8,544 nt of DNA from an uncultured Coleofasciculus sp. (GTDB taxonomy: Bacteria; Cyanobacteriota; Cyanobacteriia; Cyanobacteriales; Coleofasciculaceae), in NCBI GenBank assembly GCA_902805485.1, contig CADCTM010000729.1, positions 1 to 8,544 of the forward strand, in the 5' to 3' direction. A program made the position numbers and the translations under genes. Below, in pieces: positions 1 through 6,769 of this stretch (position 1 is its first letter; every line of letters begins with the position of its first letter). The notes under the pieces were generated by a model, which worked only from the letters and a program-made list of their open reading frames with translations, was not told the origin of the DNA and did not search any database.

Positions 1-64
1 CTTGGTTTCTAAGTAAATTTAATATTCCTGGTGACTGTACCACAAATCAAAAAAAAAGTCTACT

Positions 65-73
65 TGTGGATAA
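65..73 (-). promoter_or_regulatory. DnaA-box-like 9-mer
   Basis: TGTGGATAA on the plus strand is TTATCCACA on the minus strand, a 9/9 match to the classical DnaA box. It lies in AT-rich sequence. I see no second good box within several hundred bases, so this is a single possible DnaA site and not evidence of an origin. A 9-mer match could be chance. Confidence 0.3.
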
Positions 74-175
74 ATAACTTAGCTTCTTTTTGGTTTTTTA
101 TAACAGCACACAAGGCGTTGCACAAATAAGTAATAATTTAAGCAGCTTGAGAAATACTCCTGTACTTTAGGCAAT

Positions 176-201
176 GAAGTCGCAAGCGCAGCGATGCCTT
201 C
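176..201. repeat. GC-rich hairpin, possible dispersed palindromic repeat
   Basis: GAAG-TCGC (176-183) pairs with GCGA (191-194) and CTTC (198-201), leaving a 7-nt loop and a 3-nt TGC bulge. An alternative outer pairing is AGGCA (169-173) with TGCCT (195-199). The GC-rich, GCG-rich unit stands out from its AT-rich surroundings. This is the style of short palindromic repeats scattered through cyanobacterial intergenic DNA. I see no second full copy here, so dispersal is inferred. Confidence 0.4.
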
Positions 202-566
202 AAAATCTCAGAAGACTTTGAGCAACAAAAAGTTTTACGAGGTAGGCGACCCAAATTAATGTCTCAATCATGTACTTTCATCTTTTAACACGAGTCATGT
301 AAGCTTTACCACGGAATCTGGCGCAATTTCAATAAACATTTAGATAAGCCAAAATTGCTGCTCAGTAATCTGATCGGAGTCAGTGTTCATCAGCGGTGTA
401 GCGGTTGCGGCTCTTACGGATTATCTAACGCATGATATAAAGTAGTGAAACTAAACACTGTTAAAAAAAATGACAACCAATTTGTGTTTAGCCAACAACG
501 CCGAGACAAAGGTTGCGAGTAAAATAATTGCAAGAGCTACACCGCCGACAGCTCATCGCTTAAATA

Positions 567-2813
567 ATGAGTTCCCCCCAACCGCCAAAAACGATAATAG
601 GTCAACTGACTCAAGCAGTCCAGACTATTCATGCGAAGGTAAACTTTCAGGCACTAGCACTCAAGCCTAATGCCAGAGTGCCAGAACTATGGGTACAAGA
701 TGCCGGTGCGGATAAAGCCGAGATTTATCCCCTACTAGGCGATCGCTATTTACTAGGACGCAGTTCCAAATCCTGCGATATCGTTGTCCGTAATCCAGTC
801 GTCAGTCAGGTTCATCTCGCCCTAGAGCGATACGGACGGAAGGGGACAAACTTTATTATCAAAGACGAAAACTCAACCAACGGCATTTACCGAGGCAAAC
901 GCCGCCTCGAATCCTTAATCCTACGCCACGGAGATGTCCTCACGATTGGACCACCCGAACTTGCCGCCGCCGTCCGGCTTCAATACCATAACCCGCCCCC
1001 GTGGTACATCAAAGCAGCTCGCTACATTCTTTATGGGATCGGTGGACTAATCGCCTTAATTGTACTAATCATCGCCCTTGAGTCGCTCAAAGTCCCCGTA
1101 CGACCCTTACCATTAGGCGTCCAAGGACCAGTTGTCGTCTATTCAAGCGAACAAACACCCCTACGGCAACCTAGAACAACCGCCCACAGAGAACTAAACC
1201 GCTTATCAGACTTTTCTCCCTTCCTCCCGCAAGCAGTAATAGCTTCAGAAGACAGCCGCTTTTACTGGCACTTTGGCGTAGACCCTTATGGTATTGCACG
1301 GGCATTAGTAACCAACATTATCGGCGGGAAAATTAGTCAAGGCGCTAGTACATTAACCCAACAAGTAGCACGGAGTTTGTTTCCGGAGTATGTGGGGCGA
1401 GAAGATAGTTCCGGGCGAAAACTGCGGGAAGCCGTGGTTGCGATGAAATTAGAGACGTTCTACAGTAAAAACGAGATCTTAAAAACCTATTTAAACCGCG
1501 TCTACTTAGGGATTGAAGCGTACGGGTTTGAAGATGCAGCGCAGTTTTACTTCGACAAATCAGCCAGGAATTTAAGTATTTCAGAAGCGGCAACATTGGT
1601 GGCAATTTTACCCGCCCCCAATCGTTATAACCCGATTCAGGACTATAAAACAGCCTCGCAACTGCGCGATCGCGTTATTAGTCGGATGCGGTCATTAGGC
1701 ATGATCAGCGATCAACAAGCCAACGAAGCAAGGCGATCGCGAATTGAAGTTAGTCCAAAAGCCCGTGAGTTCCTTTCCAGTACAAAAGCGCCCTACTTCT
1801 ACAGCTACGTCTTCGACGAACTGCGTGCCTTACTCGGAGACGATTTAGCTCAAGAAGGTAATTTTATCGTCGAAACCGCCCTAAATCTTAAAGCCCAGAC
1901 ACAGGCAGACTTGGCTCTGCGGAACTCGGTCTACACTCAAGGAGCAAGCCTCGGCTACTCCCAAGGGGCGCTAGTTACCCTAGACAGCAGCAGCGGTGAA
2001 ATCATTGCCCTTGTCGGTGGCGTAGACTACAAACAAAGCCAGTTTAATCGGGCGACACAGGGACTGCTACAGCCCGGTTCAACCTTCAAAATCTTTCCCT
2101 ACACAGCCGCAATTGAAAAAGGCATCCCACCCAGCCAAGCTTATTCCTGTGCGCCATTAACCTGGCAAAATCAAAGCTTTCGCAGTTGCGAACGCGCAGG
2201 TTCCGGCAGTGTCAGTATGTACACAGGAATTGCCCTATCAGAAAATGCGATCGCCTTGCGCGTTGCCAGAGAAGTTGGTCTAGATAGTGTCGTACAGATG
2301 GCACGACGCCTCGGCGTCACCTCCAAACTTGAGCCTGTACCCGGCTTAGTCCTCGGTCAAAGCGAAGTTAGCCCCTTAGAGATGACCGGCGCATTTGGGG
2401 CATTAGCAAATCGTGGCGTCTTCAACCGCCCCCATGCGATTAAACGAATTTTAGACAGTAGTACTTGCAAAGATCTTAAAAATCTCCAAACCTGCCGCGT
2501 GATTTACTCCGACAAAACAGATAATGGAATGAATCGACCCGTGCTGTCAGCCGCTGTAGCCGACACAATGACCGAAATGCTTCAAGGGGTCGTCCAAGGC
2601 GGAACAGGTCGTGCAGCGGCTCTGGGATTAGGAGAGGCGGGTAAAACAGGGACAACTAACGATAACAAAGACCTCTGGTTTGTCGGCTACATTCCCAGCC
2701 GCCAACTCGTCACTGGCATCTGGCTAGGCAATGATAAACCCGCCGCGACTAGTGGCAGCAGTGGGCAAGCGGCTCAGTTGTGGAGTGCTTATATGCGTCA
2801 AGTTGTGCAATAA
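567..2813 (+). CDS. FHA-domain class A penicillin-binding protein
   Basis: This 748-aa bifunctional peptidoglycan synthase polymerises lipid II glycan strands and cross-links the stem peptides. An N-terminal cytosolic FHA domain (about 50-130) shows the phosphothreonine-reader residues G64-R65, S80, H83 and N105-G106. A positively flanked uncleaved anchor follows at about 153-173. The GT51 transglycosylase spans about 200-370, with catalytic E228 in an EDxxFxxHxG motif, GASTLTQQ at 259-266 and ILKTYLN at 304-310. The transpeptidase spans about 465-745, with SxxK S505-K508, SxN S558-N560 and KTG 693-695. All catalytic motifs are intact. The start is fixed by an in-frame TAA at 561 and the lack of a nearby alternative; no Shine-Dalgarno is visible. 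FHA-PBP fusions are known in cyanobacteria. That the FHA domain couples cell-wall synthesis to a Ser/Thr kinase is inference. Confidence 0.95.
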   Translation: MSSPQPPKTIIGQLTQAVQTIHAKVNFQALALKPNARVPELWVQDAGADKAEIYPLLGDRYLLGRSSKSCDIVVRNPVVSQVHLALERYGRKGTNFIIKDENSTNGIYRGKRRLESLILRHGDVLTIGPPELAAAVRLQYHNPPPWYIKAARYILYGIGGLIALIVLIIALESLKVPVRPLPLGVQGPVVVYSSEQTPLRQPRTTAHRELNRLSDFSPFLPQAVIASEDSRFYWHFGVDPYGIARALVTNIIGGKISQGASTLTQQVARSLFPEYVGREDSSGRKLREAVVAMKLETFYSKNEILKTYLNRVYLGIEAYGFEDAAQFYFDKSARNLSISEAATLVAILPAPNRYNPIQDYKTASQLRDRVISRMRSLGMISDQQANEARRSRIEVSPKAREFLSSTKAPYFYSYVFDELRALLGDDLAQEGNFIVETALNLKAQTQADLALRNSVYTQGASLGYSQGALVTLDSSSGEIIALVGGVDYKQSQFNRATQGLLQPGSTFKIFPYTAAIEKGIPPSQAYSCAPLTWQNQSFRSCERAGSGSVSMYTGIALSENAIALRVAREVGLDSVVQMARRLGVTSKLEPVPGLVLGQSEVSPLEMTGAFGALANRGVFNRPHAIKRILDSSTCKDLKNLQTCRVIYSDKTDNGMNRPVLSAAVADTMTEMLQGVVQGGTGRAAALGLGEAGKTGTTNDNKDLWFVGYIPSRQLVTGIWLGNDKPAATSGSSGQAAQLWSAYMRQVVQ

Positions 2814-2938
2814 AATCTGTTGCGTGATTTTCGGCGTTGCACAAGGGAAAGCGTCGGGGCGAGTTTAGCCTTACCCTATATTCAAACCAACTCTTTGCTC
2901 GACAAAACCAGCCTAAAAGCTTTGTCTGTACCGAGAAG

Positions 2939-2967
2939 TTGAAAACTGCGGTAGTTTGTGGGCTAAA
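2939..2967 (+). promoter_or_regulatory. possible sigma-70 promoter of the copper ATPase gene
   Basis: TTGAAA (2939-2944) matches a -35 box at 5 of 6 positions. It is followed after 17 nt by a weak -10, GCTAAA (2962-2967). Transcription would begin near 2974, just before the left arm of the long inverted repeat. The weak -10 keeps this tentative. Confidence 0.25.
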
Positions 2968-2981
2968 AAATTTTCGGGATC

Positions 2982-3077
2982 AGAGCTAACAACCTGGTAT
3001 TTCGCCTACCCTCAAAATGGGGGCAATAAACCTTCAAGCATCAAGATTCTCAACAAAATACCCAAGTTGTTAGCTTT
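2982..3077 (+). promoter_or_regulatory. long inverted repeat in the ctaA leader, possible cis-regulatory RNA
   Basis: Positions 2982-2997 pair with 3062-3077. This gives 14 Watson-Crick pairs, one G-T and one C-A mismatch, with a perfect 10-bp core (2984-2993 with 3066-3075). The enclosed 64 nt carry a GC hairpin (GCC 3004-3006 and CCC 3009-3011 against GGG 3019-3021 and GGC 3022-3024, loop 3012-3018). The right arm ends 5 nt before the ctaA ATG, so folding would bury the ribosome-binding region. An alternative pairing, GGTA (2996-2999) with TACC (3007-3010), competes with the ends of both helices, as in a switch. A DNA operator pair is the other reading. It matches no riboswitch class I know. 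Confidence 0.45.
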
Positions 3078-3082
3078 TCTCT

Positions 3083-5512
3083 ATGCAAGTCTCTCCAAAT
3101 ATTGCCCAAACGACAACAGCATCGCCAGTCGAAACAATTGCCTTAGATGTCAGTGGCATGAAGTGTGCCGGGTGCGTCAGCGTTGTCGAACGCCAACTCA
3201 GTAAACAGCCCGGAGTCGTCGCCGCCCGTGTCAATCTGGTAACTGAGGTCGCAGTTGTTGAGTGTGAAGCAGGTAAGGTTAATCCAGCAATGCTCGCTCA
3301 TGTCTTAACCTCCACAGGATTTCCCTCAGAAGCGCGTTCCCACAATAAGACAACCGCCTCCCAAGATACCCTGACCCCGGCGACGCGGCGCGAACAAGAA
3401 AATCGAGAGCAAGTCCAACAGTTGCTCATTGCGGCATTCCTAATTTTCCTCTCCACAACCGGACATATTGGTCATTGGTTAGGTGCCCCCCTGTTGCCTG
3501 TGTTGAGCAATATCTGGTTTCATTGGGGACTAGCAACATTAGCATTGCTCGGTCCAGGGCGCGGGATTTTAGTAGATGGGTGGCGGGGACTGTGGCATCA
3601 AGCGCCCAATATGAACACCTTAGTGGGCTTGGGAACACTTACAGCCTATACCACCAGTTGTGTGGCGCTGCTTTTCCCCCAACTGGGATGGGAATGCTTT
3701 TTTGATGAACCCGTAATGTTGTTGGGTTTCATTCTCTTGGGGCGTACCTTAGAGCAACGGGCGAGGGCGAGAGCAACAGCGGCGATGAAGTCATTACTCG
3801 CCCTTCAACCCCAGGTAGCGCGTTTAATTGGACAATCAAAAACCGCCTCTGTTACTGAACAAGTAGGAATTGAAATTCCGGTTGAGCAAGTGCGGGTGGG
3901 CGAGTGGTTGCGAGTCTTGCCAGGGGAAAAAATCCCTGTAGATGGTGAGGTAATTTCCGGTCAAACTGTAGTGGATGAGTCGCTGTTGACTGGCGAAGCT
4001 TTACCCGTACTCAAGCAACCAGGAGAGGCGGTTACGGCAGGAACATTAAATCAGTCAGGAGCGATTATCATGACAGCGACTCGCACCGGGGAAGATACAA
4101 CTCTTTCAAAGATTGTCGCATTGGTAGAAGATGCCCAAACTCGCAAAGCACCCGTCCAGCAGTTGGCGGATACAGTGGCGGGATACTTTACTTATGCAGT
4201 TTTAGCGATCGCTTTTTTGACATTTTTATTTTGGTACGTTGCAGGGACAAAAATTTGGCCTCATGTCTTGTTACCAATGACACCGACTGAAGGTCATCAA
4301 ATGATGTCTATGCCAATGGTTCATCAGACATCTGGGTTGCTTTTAAGCTTAAAATTAGCGATCGCGGTTTTAGTAATTGCTTGTCCCTGTGCTTTAGGTT
4401 TAGCTACACCCACGGCAATTTTAGTCGGCACTAGTCTGGGTGCGGAACGGGGTTTATTAATCAAAGGTGGCGACATTTTAGAGCGCGTCCATCAGCTAGA
4501 CACGATCGTCTTTGACAAAACTGGTACTCTAACTAGCGGTCAACCCAGCGTTACTGACTGTTTGCCAATTTCTGAATTCGGGTTGCTCGATTGTCATCAA
4601 TCTGAGTGCCAACAGCAAAGCCTCACCCCAGCAAAATTATTACAACTAGCCGCTACCGTAGAAAGTGGCACATCTCATCCCTTGGCAGCGGCAATTCTCA
4701 GTGCCGCCCAACAGCAAGAGTTACCGATTTTAAACGCTCAAGATTTTCACACTCAACCGGGATTAGGAATATCAGCACGGGTAGAAAATCGCTTCGTGTT
4801 GCTGGGTAATCAAGAGTGGTTGAGTCAGCATGGGGTGACAATTAATGATCCCCAGCAGCAGATTCAGGCATTAGTAGATGCGGGAAAAACCGTAGTTTAT
4901 CTGGCAACGGACGGTTTTGTTGCTGGGGTAATTGCCGTTACTGATATCCTGAGAGCAGACGCCCAAGAAACCGTACAACGCCTCAAGGTAATGGGTTTAA
5001 GGGTAATACTACTGACAGGCGACCAACAGTCCGCAGCGGTAGCGGTGGCTGGACAACTGGAGCTTGAGGCAAGTGATGTAATTGCTGGAGTGCGACCGGA
5101 AGGGAAGGCAAAAGCGATCGCAGATTTACAAGCTCAAGGACGGCGTGTGGCAATGGTCGGAGATGGAATTAATGATAGTCCGGCACTGGCACAAGCTGAT
5201 GTTGGTATTTCTTTGCAAGCCAGCACCGATGTCGCGGTAGAAACGGCTGGAATTATATTAATGCGCGATCGCTTACTCGATGTTGTTGAATCAATTGAAC
5301 TTTCACGCGCCACCTTCAACAAAATTCGGCAAAACCTCTTTTGGGCTTTTGGTTACAACATCCTCGGCATTCCAGCAGCAGCAGGGATGCTTCTTCCCGC
5401 ATTTGGCATAATTCTCAGTCCGGCAGCGGCAGGCGCCTTGATGGCTTTCAGTTCTGTTAGTGTTGTAACTAACTCGCTTTTACTCCGTCGTGCTTTTAAA
5501 GCCCAAAACTAA
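3083..5512 (+). CDS. ctaA: copper-transporting P1B-type ATPase (CtaA-like)
   Basis: This 809-aa ATPase moves Cu(I) across a membrane. In cyanobacteria CtaA imports copper at the cytoplasmic membrane, and PacS then loads the thylakoid for plastocyanin and cytochrome oxidase. One N-terminal heavy-metal domain has GMKCAGC (C28, C31). The actuator TGE is at 303-305, the transmembrane metal site CPC at 434-436, the phosphorylated aspartate is D478 in DKTGT, the nucleotide-domain HP is at 532-533, and the hinge GDGxND is at 693-698. Y758-N759 and M787xxSS791 complete the Cu(I) signature of class P1B-1. The lumenal or periplasmic loop (about 389-417) before the CPC helix is rich in Met and His. An in-frame TAG at 3071 fixes the ATG; no Shine-Dalgarno is visible. 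Assignment to CtaA rather than PacS rests on recall of the GMKCAGC and EPVMLLGFILLGRTLE segments and is less certain than the copper specificity. Confidence 0.93.
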   Translation: MQVSPNIAQTTTASPVETIALDVSGMKCAGCVSVVERQLSKQPGVVAARVNLVTEVAVVECEAGKVNPAMLAHVLTSTGFPSEARSHNKTTASQDTLTPATRREQENREQVQQLLIAAFLIFLSTTGHIGHWLGAPLLPVLSNIWFHWGLATLALLGPGRGILVDGWRGLWHQAPNMNTLVGLGTLTAYTTSCVALLFPQLGWECFFDEPVMLLGFILLGRTLEQRARARATAAMKSLLALQPQVARLIGQSKTASVTEQVGIEIPVEQVRVGEWLRVLPGEKIPVDGEVISGQTVVDESLLTGEALPVLKQPGEAVTAGTLNQSGAIIMTATRTGEDTTLSKIVALVEDAQTRKAPVQQLADTVAGYFTYAVLAIAFLTFLFWYVAGTKIWPHVLLPMTPTEGHQMMSMPMVHQTSGLLLSLKLAIAVLVIACPCALGLATPTAILVGTSLGAERGLLIKGGDILERVHQLDTIVFDKTGTLTSGQPSVTDCLPISEFGLLDCHQSECQQQSLTPAKLLQLAATVESGTSHPLAAAILSAAQQQELPILNAQDFHTQPGLGISARVENRFVLLGNQEWLSQHGVTINDPQQQIQALVDAGKTVVYLATDGFVAGVIAVTDILRADAQETVQRLKVMGLRVILLTGDQQSAAVAVAGQLELEASDVIAGVRPEGKAKAIADLQAQGRRVAMVGDGINDSPALAQADVGISLQASTDVAVETAGIILMRDRLLDVVESIELSRATFNKIRQNLFWAFGYNILGIPAAAGMLLPAFGIILSPAAAGALMAFSSVSVVTNSLLLRRAFKAQN

Positions 5513-5523
5513 ATTTTCCTCAA

Positions 5524-5546
5524 GGCGCTGTCTCAAGACTGACGCC
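5524..5546 (+). terminator. stem-loop after ctaA, possible terminator
   Basis: GGCG (5524-5527) pairs with CGCC (5543-5546) and GTC (5530-5532) with GAC (5537-5539). These enclose a TCAA tetraloop and a small CT/TGA internal loop. It begins 11 nt after the ctaA stop codon, where a terminator is expected. There is no T-run, which is common in cyanobacteria but weakens the call. Confidence 0.4.
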
Positions 5547-5615
5547 AGCACTGAACAACAAGTTTAATTAATTCTTAATCTTTAATCCTTCTCACACCCG
5601 AAATTTGAGCAAAAA

Positions 5616-5647
5616 GCATCAGGAAGCAGTCAAACTTGCCCTGATGC
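5616..5647. repeat. 8-bp inverted repeat in the ctaA-FHA spacer
   Basis: GCATCAGG (5616-5623) is perfectly complementary to CCTGATGC (5640-5647), with a 16-nt loop. Inside it GCA (5626-5628) can pair with TGC (5637-5639), extending the stem past a 2-nt bulge. No T-run follows. It could be a second terminator, an operator or chance; the sequence does not decide. Confidence 0.35.
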
Positions 5648-5943
5648 CACTCTCGTCCTGAACCAATATGCCACAATAGGTGATGACACATTCTCAAGAC
5701 CAGATATAGTCAGGGAGTTTTACTAATTTTGCCCCTCTTTAAGTTCAGTAAAATTATCACCAAGGAATTTATTCACTCTGTTCCACAAATGCTTATGATT
5801 ATTAGTTGAGGGGACGCGCGATTGAGGGTCGGCAATCAGGGTACTATTCATAACATCCAGGAAAGCTGGTTAAAAGGTGTGGCAATGTGAATAAGTAAGA
5901 GCGTTTTCCTGACCTAACTTGCACTCTTTATCACGATTTTTAG

Positions 5944-6369
5944 ATGGCTGCACAACAAAATCCAAACCATTTATTGATTATCGAAGACGACCGGGGACGT
6001 AAGGAATTTCCCTTACGAGAGCCTGTCTATTCGATTGGCAGAGACCCAAAGTGTGATATACGTCTATTTTCACAGTTTGTTTCTCGTCGTCACGCGACTT
6101 TAGTCCGACGGCATCGTGAAGACGGTAGCCTCTATTACCGAATTGTCGATGGTAATCTCAAAGGCAAACCGAGTGCCAATGGACTATTGATTAATGGAAA
6201 AAAACTTCAAGCCCACGATCTCCAAGATGAGGATGAGGTCGTGTTTGGGCCACAGGTAAGTGCGAGATATTATCTGCTGAAGCTGGAACCTGGTGCAACC
6301 GGTCCCCTAGATGAATTTGATATTACGTTAATTAGTCCTGGCATGATGATTGGCGAGCCAGACGAATAA
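5944..6369 (+). CDS. stand-alone FHA-domain protein
   Basis: This 141-aa soluble protein consists almost entirely of one forkhead-associated domain, which binds phosphothreonine peptides. The signature is intact: G32-R33 in IGRDPKCDI, S47-R48-R49-H50, and N79-G80 in the SANG turn. It has no signal peptide or membrane segment. After the domain (about 10-115) comes an acidic tail, PLDEFDITLI, with a threonine (T128) among Asp/Glu residues. The start is fixed by a TAG (5941-5943) directly before the ATG; no Shine-Dalgarno is visible. It is a single-gene unit ending in a structured element shared with the convergent gene. Partner proteins are unknown. By analogy with GarA/OdhI-type small FHA proteins it may switch metabolic or division partners, but that is inference. 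Confidence 0.9.
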   Translation: MAAQQNPNHLLIIEDDRGRKEFPLREPVYSIGRDPKCDIRLFSQFVSRRHATLVRRHREDGSLYYRIVDGNLKGKPSANGLLINGKKLQAHDLQDEDEVVFGPQVSARYYLLKLEPGATGPLDEFDITLISPGMMIGEPDE

Positions 6370-6372
6370 AAT

Positions 6373-6446
6373 GCTCGAAAGTGTAGTGCCACTTGAATTA
6401 AATTCAAGGGCAAGTTGGAAATTATCCAATTACACTTTCCACGAGT
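6373..6446. terminator. branched palindromic element between convergent genes, probable bidirectional terminator
   Basis: The sequence folds into three helices. The outer helix pairs 6373-6377 with 6442-6446 and 6378-6385 with 6431-6438, with a 3-nt bulge. Helix two is 6387-6412: 11 bp with one bulged A, including the near-perfect palindrome CTTGAATT-A-AATTCAAG. Helix three pairs TTGGA (6415-6419) with TCCAA (6425-6429). It starts 3 nt after the FHA stop and reaches into the last codons of the minus-strand gene, so it can act on both transcripts. No T-run flanks either side. Termination or 3'-end protection is inferred from position and symmetry. Confidence 0.55.
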
Positions 6447-6769
6447 TGCCAATGGCGATTTTCAGCGACAGCTAGCTGCACCAGGTCAAACATTTGGCGG
6501 CAATGGTTGTCAACTTGAAGAGGCAACTCTTCGTTTTTGATCACAAAATTCATCCGCACTTCTTGCGCCGTCGCTATTGATTTGTCAATCAAGACTTCTA
6601 CCGTCACTAACTTAGCAAAGGCAATATGTCCAGGAATTTCCCGTGCCATCAGGTAATCCCCAGTGTCATAGATAATATCAAAATTGCAAGATTGCAAGAC
6701 CTCAATCAAGGAGTGTAGAAGGTGGTCGAGGGAAACTGCAATTGTAAAAGAACAGGTATAACGAGCCAT
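6422..6769 (-). CDS. conserved cyanobacterial hypothetical protein, 115 aa
   Basis: I recognise this as a family widely kept in cyanobacteria, but I know of no function. It is a small soluble protein with no signal peptide or membrane segment. The visible pattern is beta-alpha-beta-beta: strand 2-12, helix about 14-28, strands near 31-42 and 52-62, strand 69-78 and a C-terminal helix about 86-103. Segments that look conserved are MAREIPG (41-47), VTVEVLIDK (55-63) and NEELPLQVDNHCRQMFD (79-95). The start is supported by an AGGG 6 nt upstream of the ATG (plus-strand 6776-6779) and an in-frame stop further up. It is convergent with the FHA gene and divergent from tmk. Its last codons form part of the branched 3' element. 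Confidence 0.85.
   Translation of the reverse strand: MARYTCSFTIAVSLDHLLHSLIEVLQSCNFDIIYDTGDYLMAREIPGHIAFAKLVTVEVLIDKSIATAQEVRMNFVIKNEELPLQVDNHCRQMFDLVQLAVAENRHWQLVESVIG

Larger units (their letters stand above)
1..566. other. non-coding region upstream of the FHA-PBP gene
   Basis: I see no convincing gene in these 566 bases. Reading frames are short and the first part (about 1-170) is AT-rich with A and T runs. Visible elements are a DnaA-box-like 9-mer (65-73), a GC-rich hairpin (176-201), three close copies of GCGG(T) at about 392-410, a TATAAA -10-like hexamer at 436-441 with no good -35 partner, and an 8-bp inverted repeat (451-458 with 484-491) around an A-run. The last two are candidates for the PBP promoter and leader, but each could occur by chance. 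A 66-codon frame starting at 470 runs out of phase into the PBP gene and is not supported. Confidence 0.7.
5513..5943. other. 431-nt spacer between ctaA and the FHA gene
   Basis: No gene is visible; the longest ATG frames are a few codons. Contents are a hairpin just after the ctaA stop (5524-5546), a second 8-bp hairpin (5616-5647) and an AT-rich inverted repeat (5716-5724 with 5747-5755, 22-nt loop, one G-T). There is also a distant CCCCTC/GAGGGG pair (5732-5737 and 5808-5813). The FHA gene promoter should lie in the last 150 nt, but I find no convincing -35/-10 pair. Confidence 0.65.

Noticed and set aside
451..491. 8-bp inverted repeat CTAAACAC/GTGTTTAG in the PBP leader
   Set aside because: An 8-bp repeat at this spacing is reasonably likely by chance in a 566-nt AT-rich spacer, and there is no further structure inside. 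It is mentioned only in the spacer entry.
470..670. 66-codon plus-strand frame starting in the PBP leader
   Set aside because: It overlaps the start of the PBP gene by more than 100 nt out of frame, has low-complexity composition and no ribosome site or recognisable domain.
1345..1605. 86-codon minus-strand frame
   Set aside because: It is antisense to the PBP transglycosylase domain, with no recognisable protein features.
114..2844. 12-bp direct repeat GGCGTTGCACAA at 114-125 and 2833-2844, flanking the PBP gene
   Set aside because: It could be remnants of an insertion-sequence end, but one to two identical 12-mers are expected by chance in a window this size. No transposase, terminal inverted repeat or target duplication is seen.
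2956..3204. 82-codon frame upstream of and overlapping ctaA
   Set aside because: It has a non-ATG start and overlaps the ctaA heavy-metal domain in another frame; its protein looks like translated spacer.
5779..5787. Second DnaA-like box TGTTCCACA
   Set aside because: It matches only 7 of 9 positions of the classical box (8 of 9 of TTTTCCACA) and is isolated in the spacer, so it does not support an origin.
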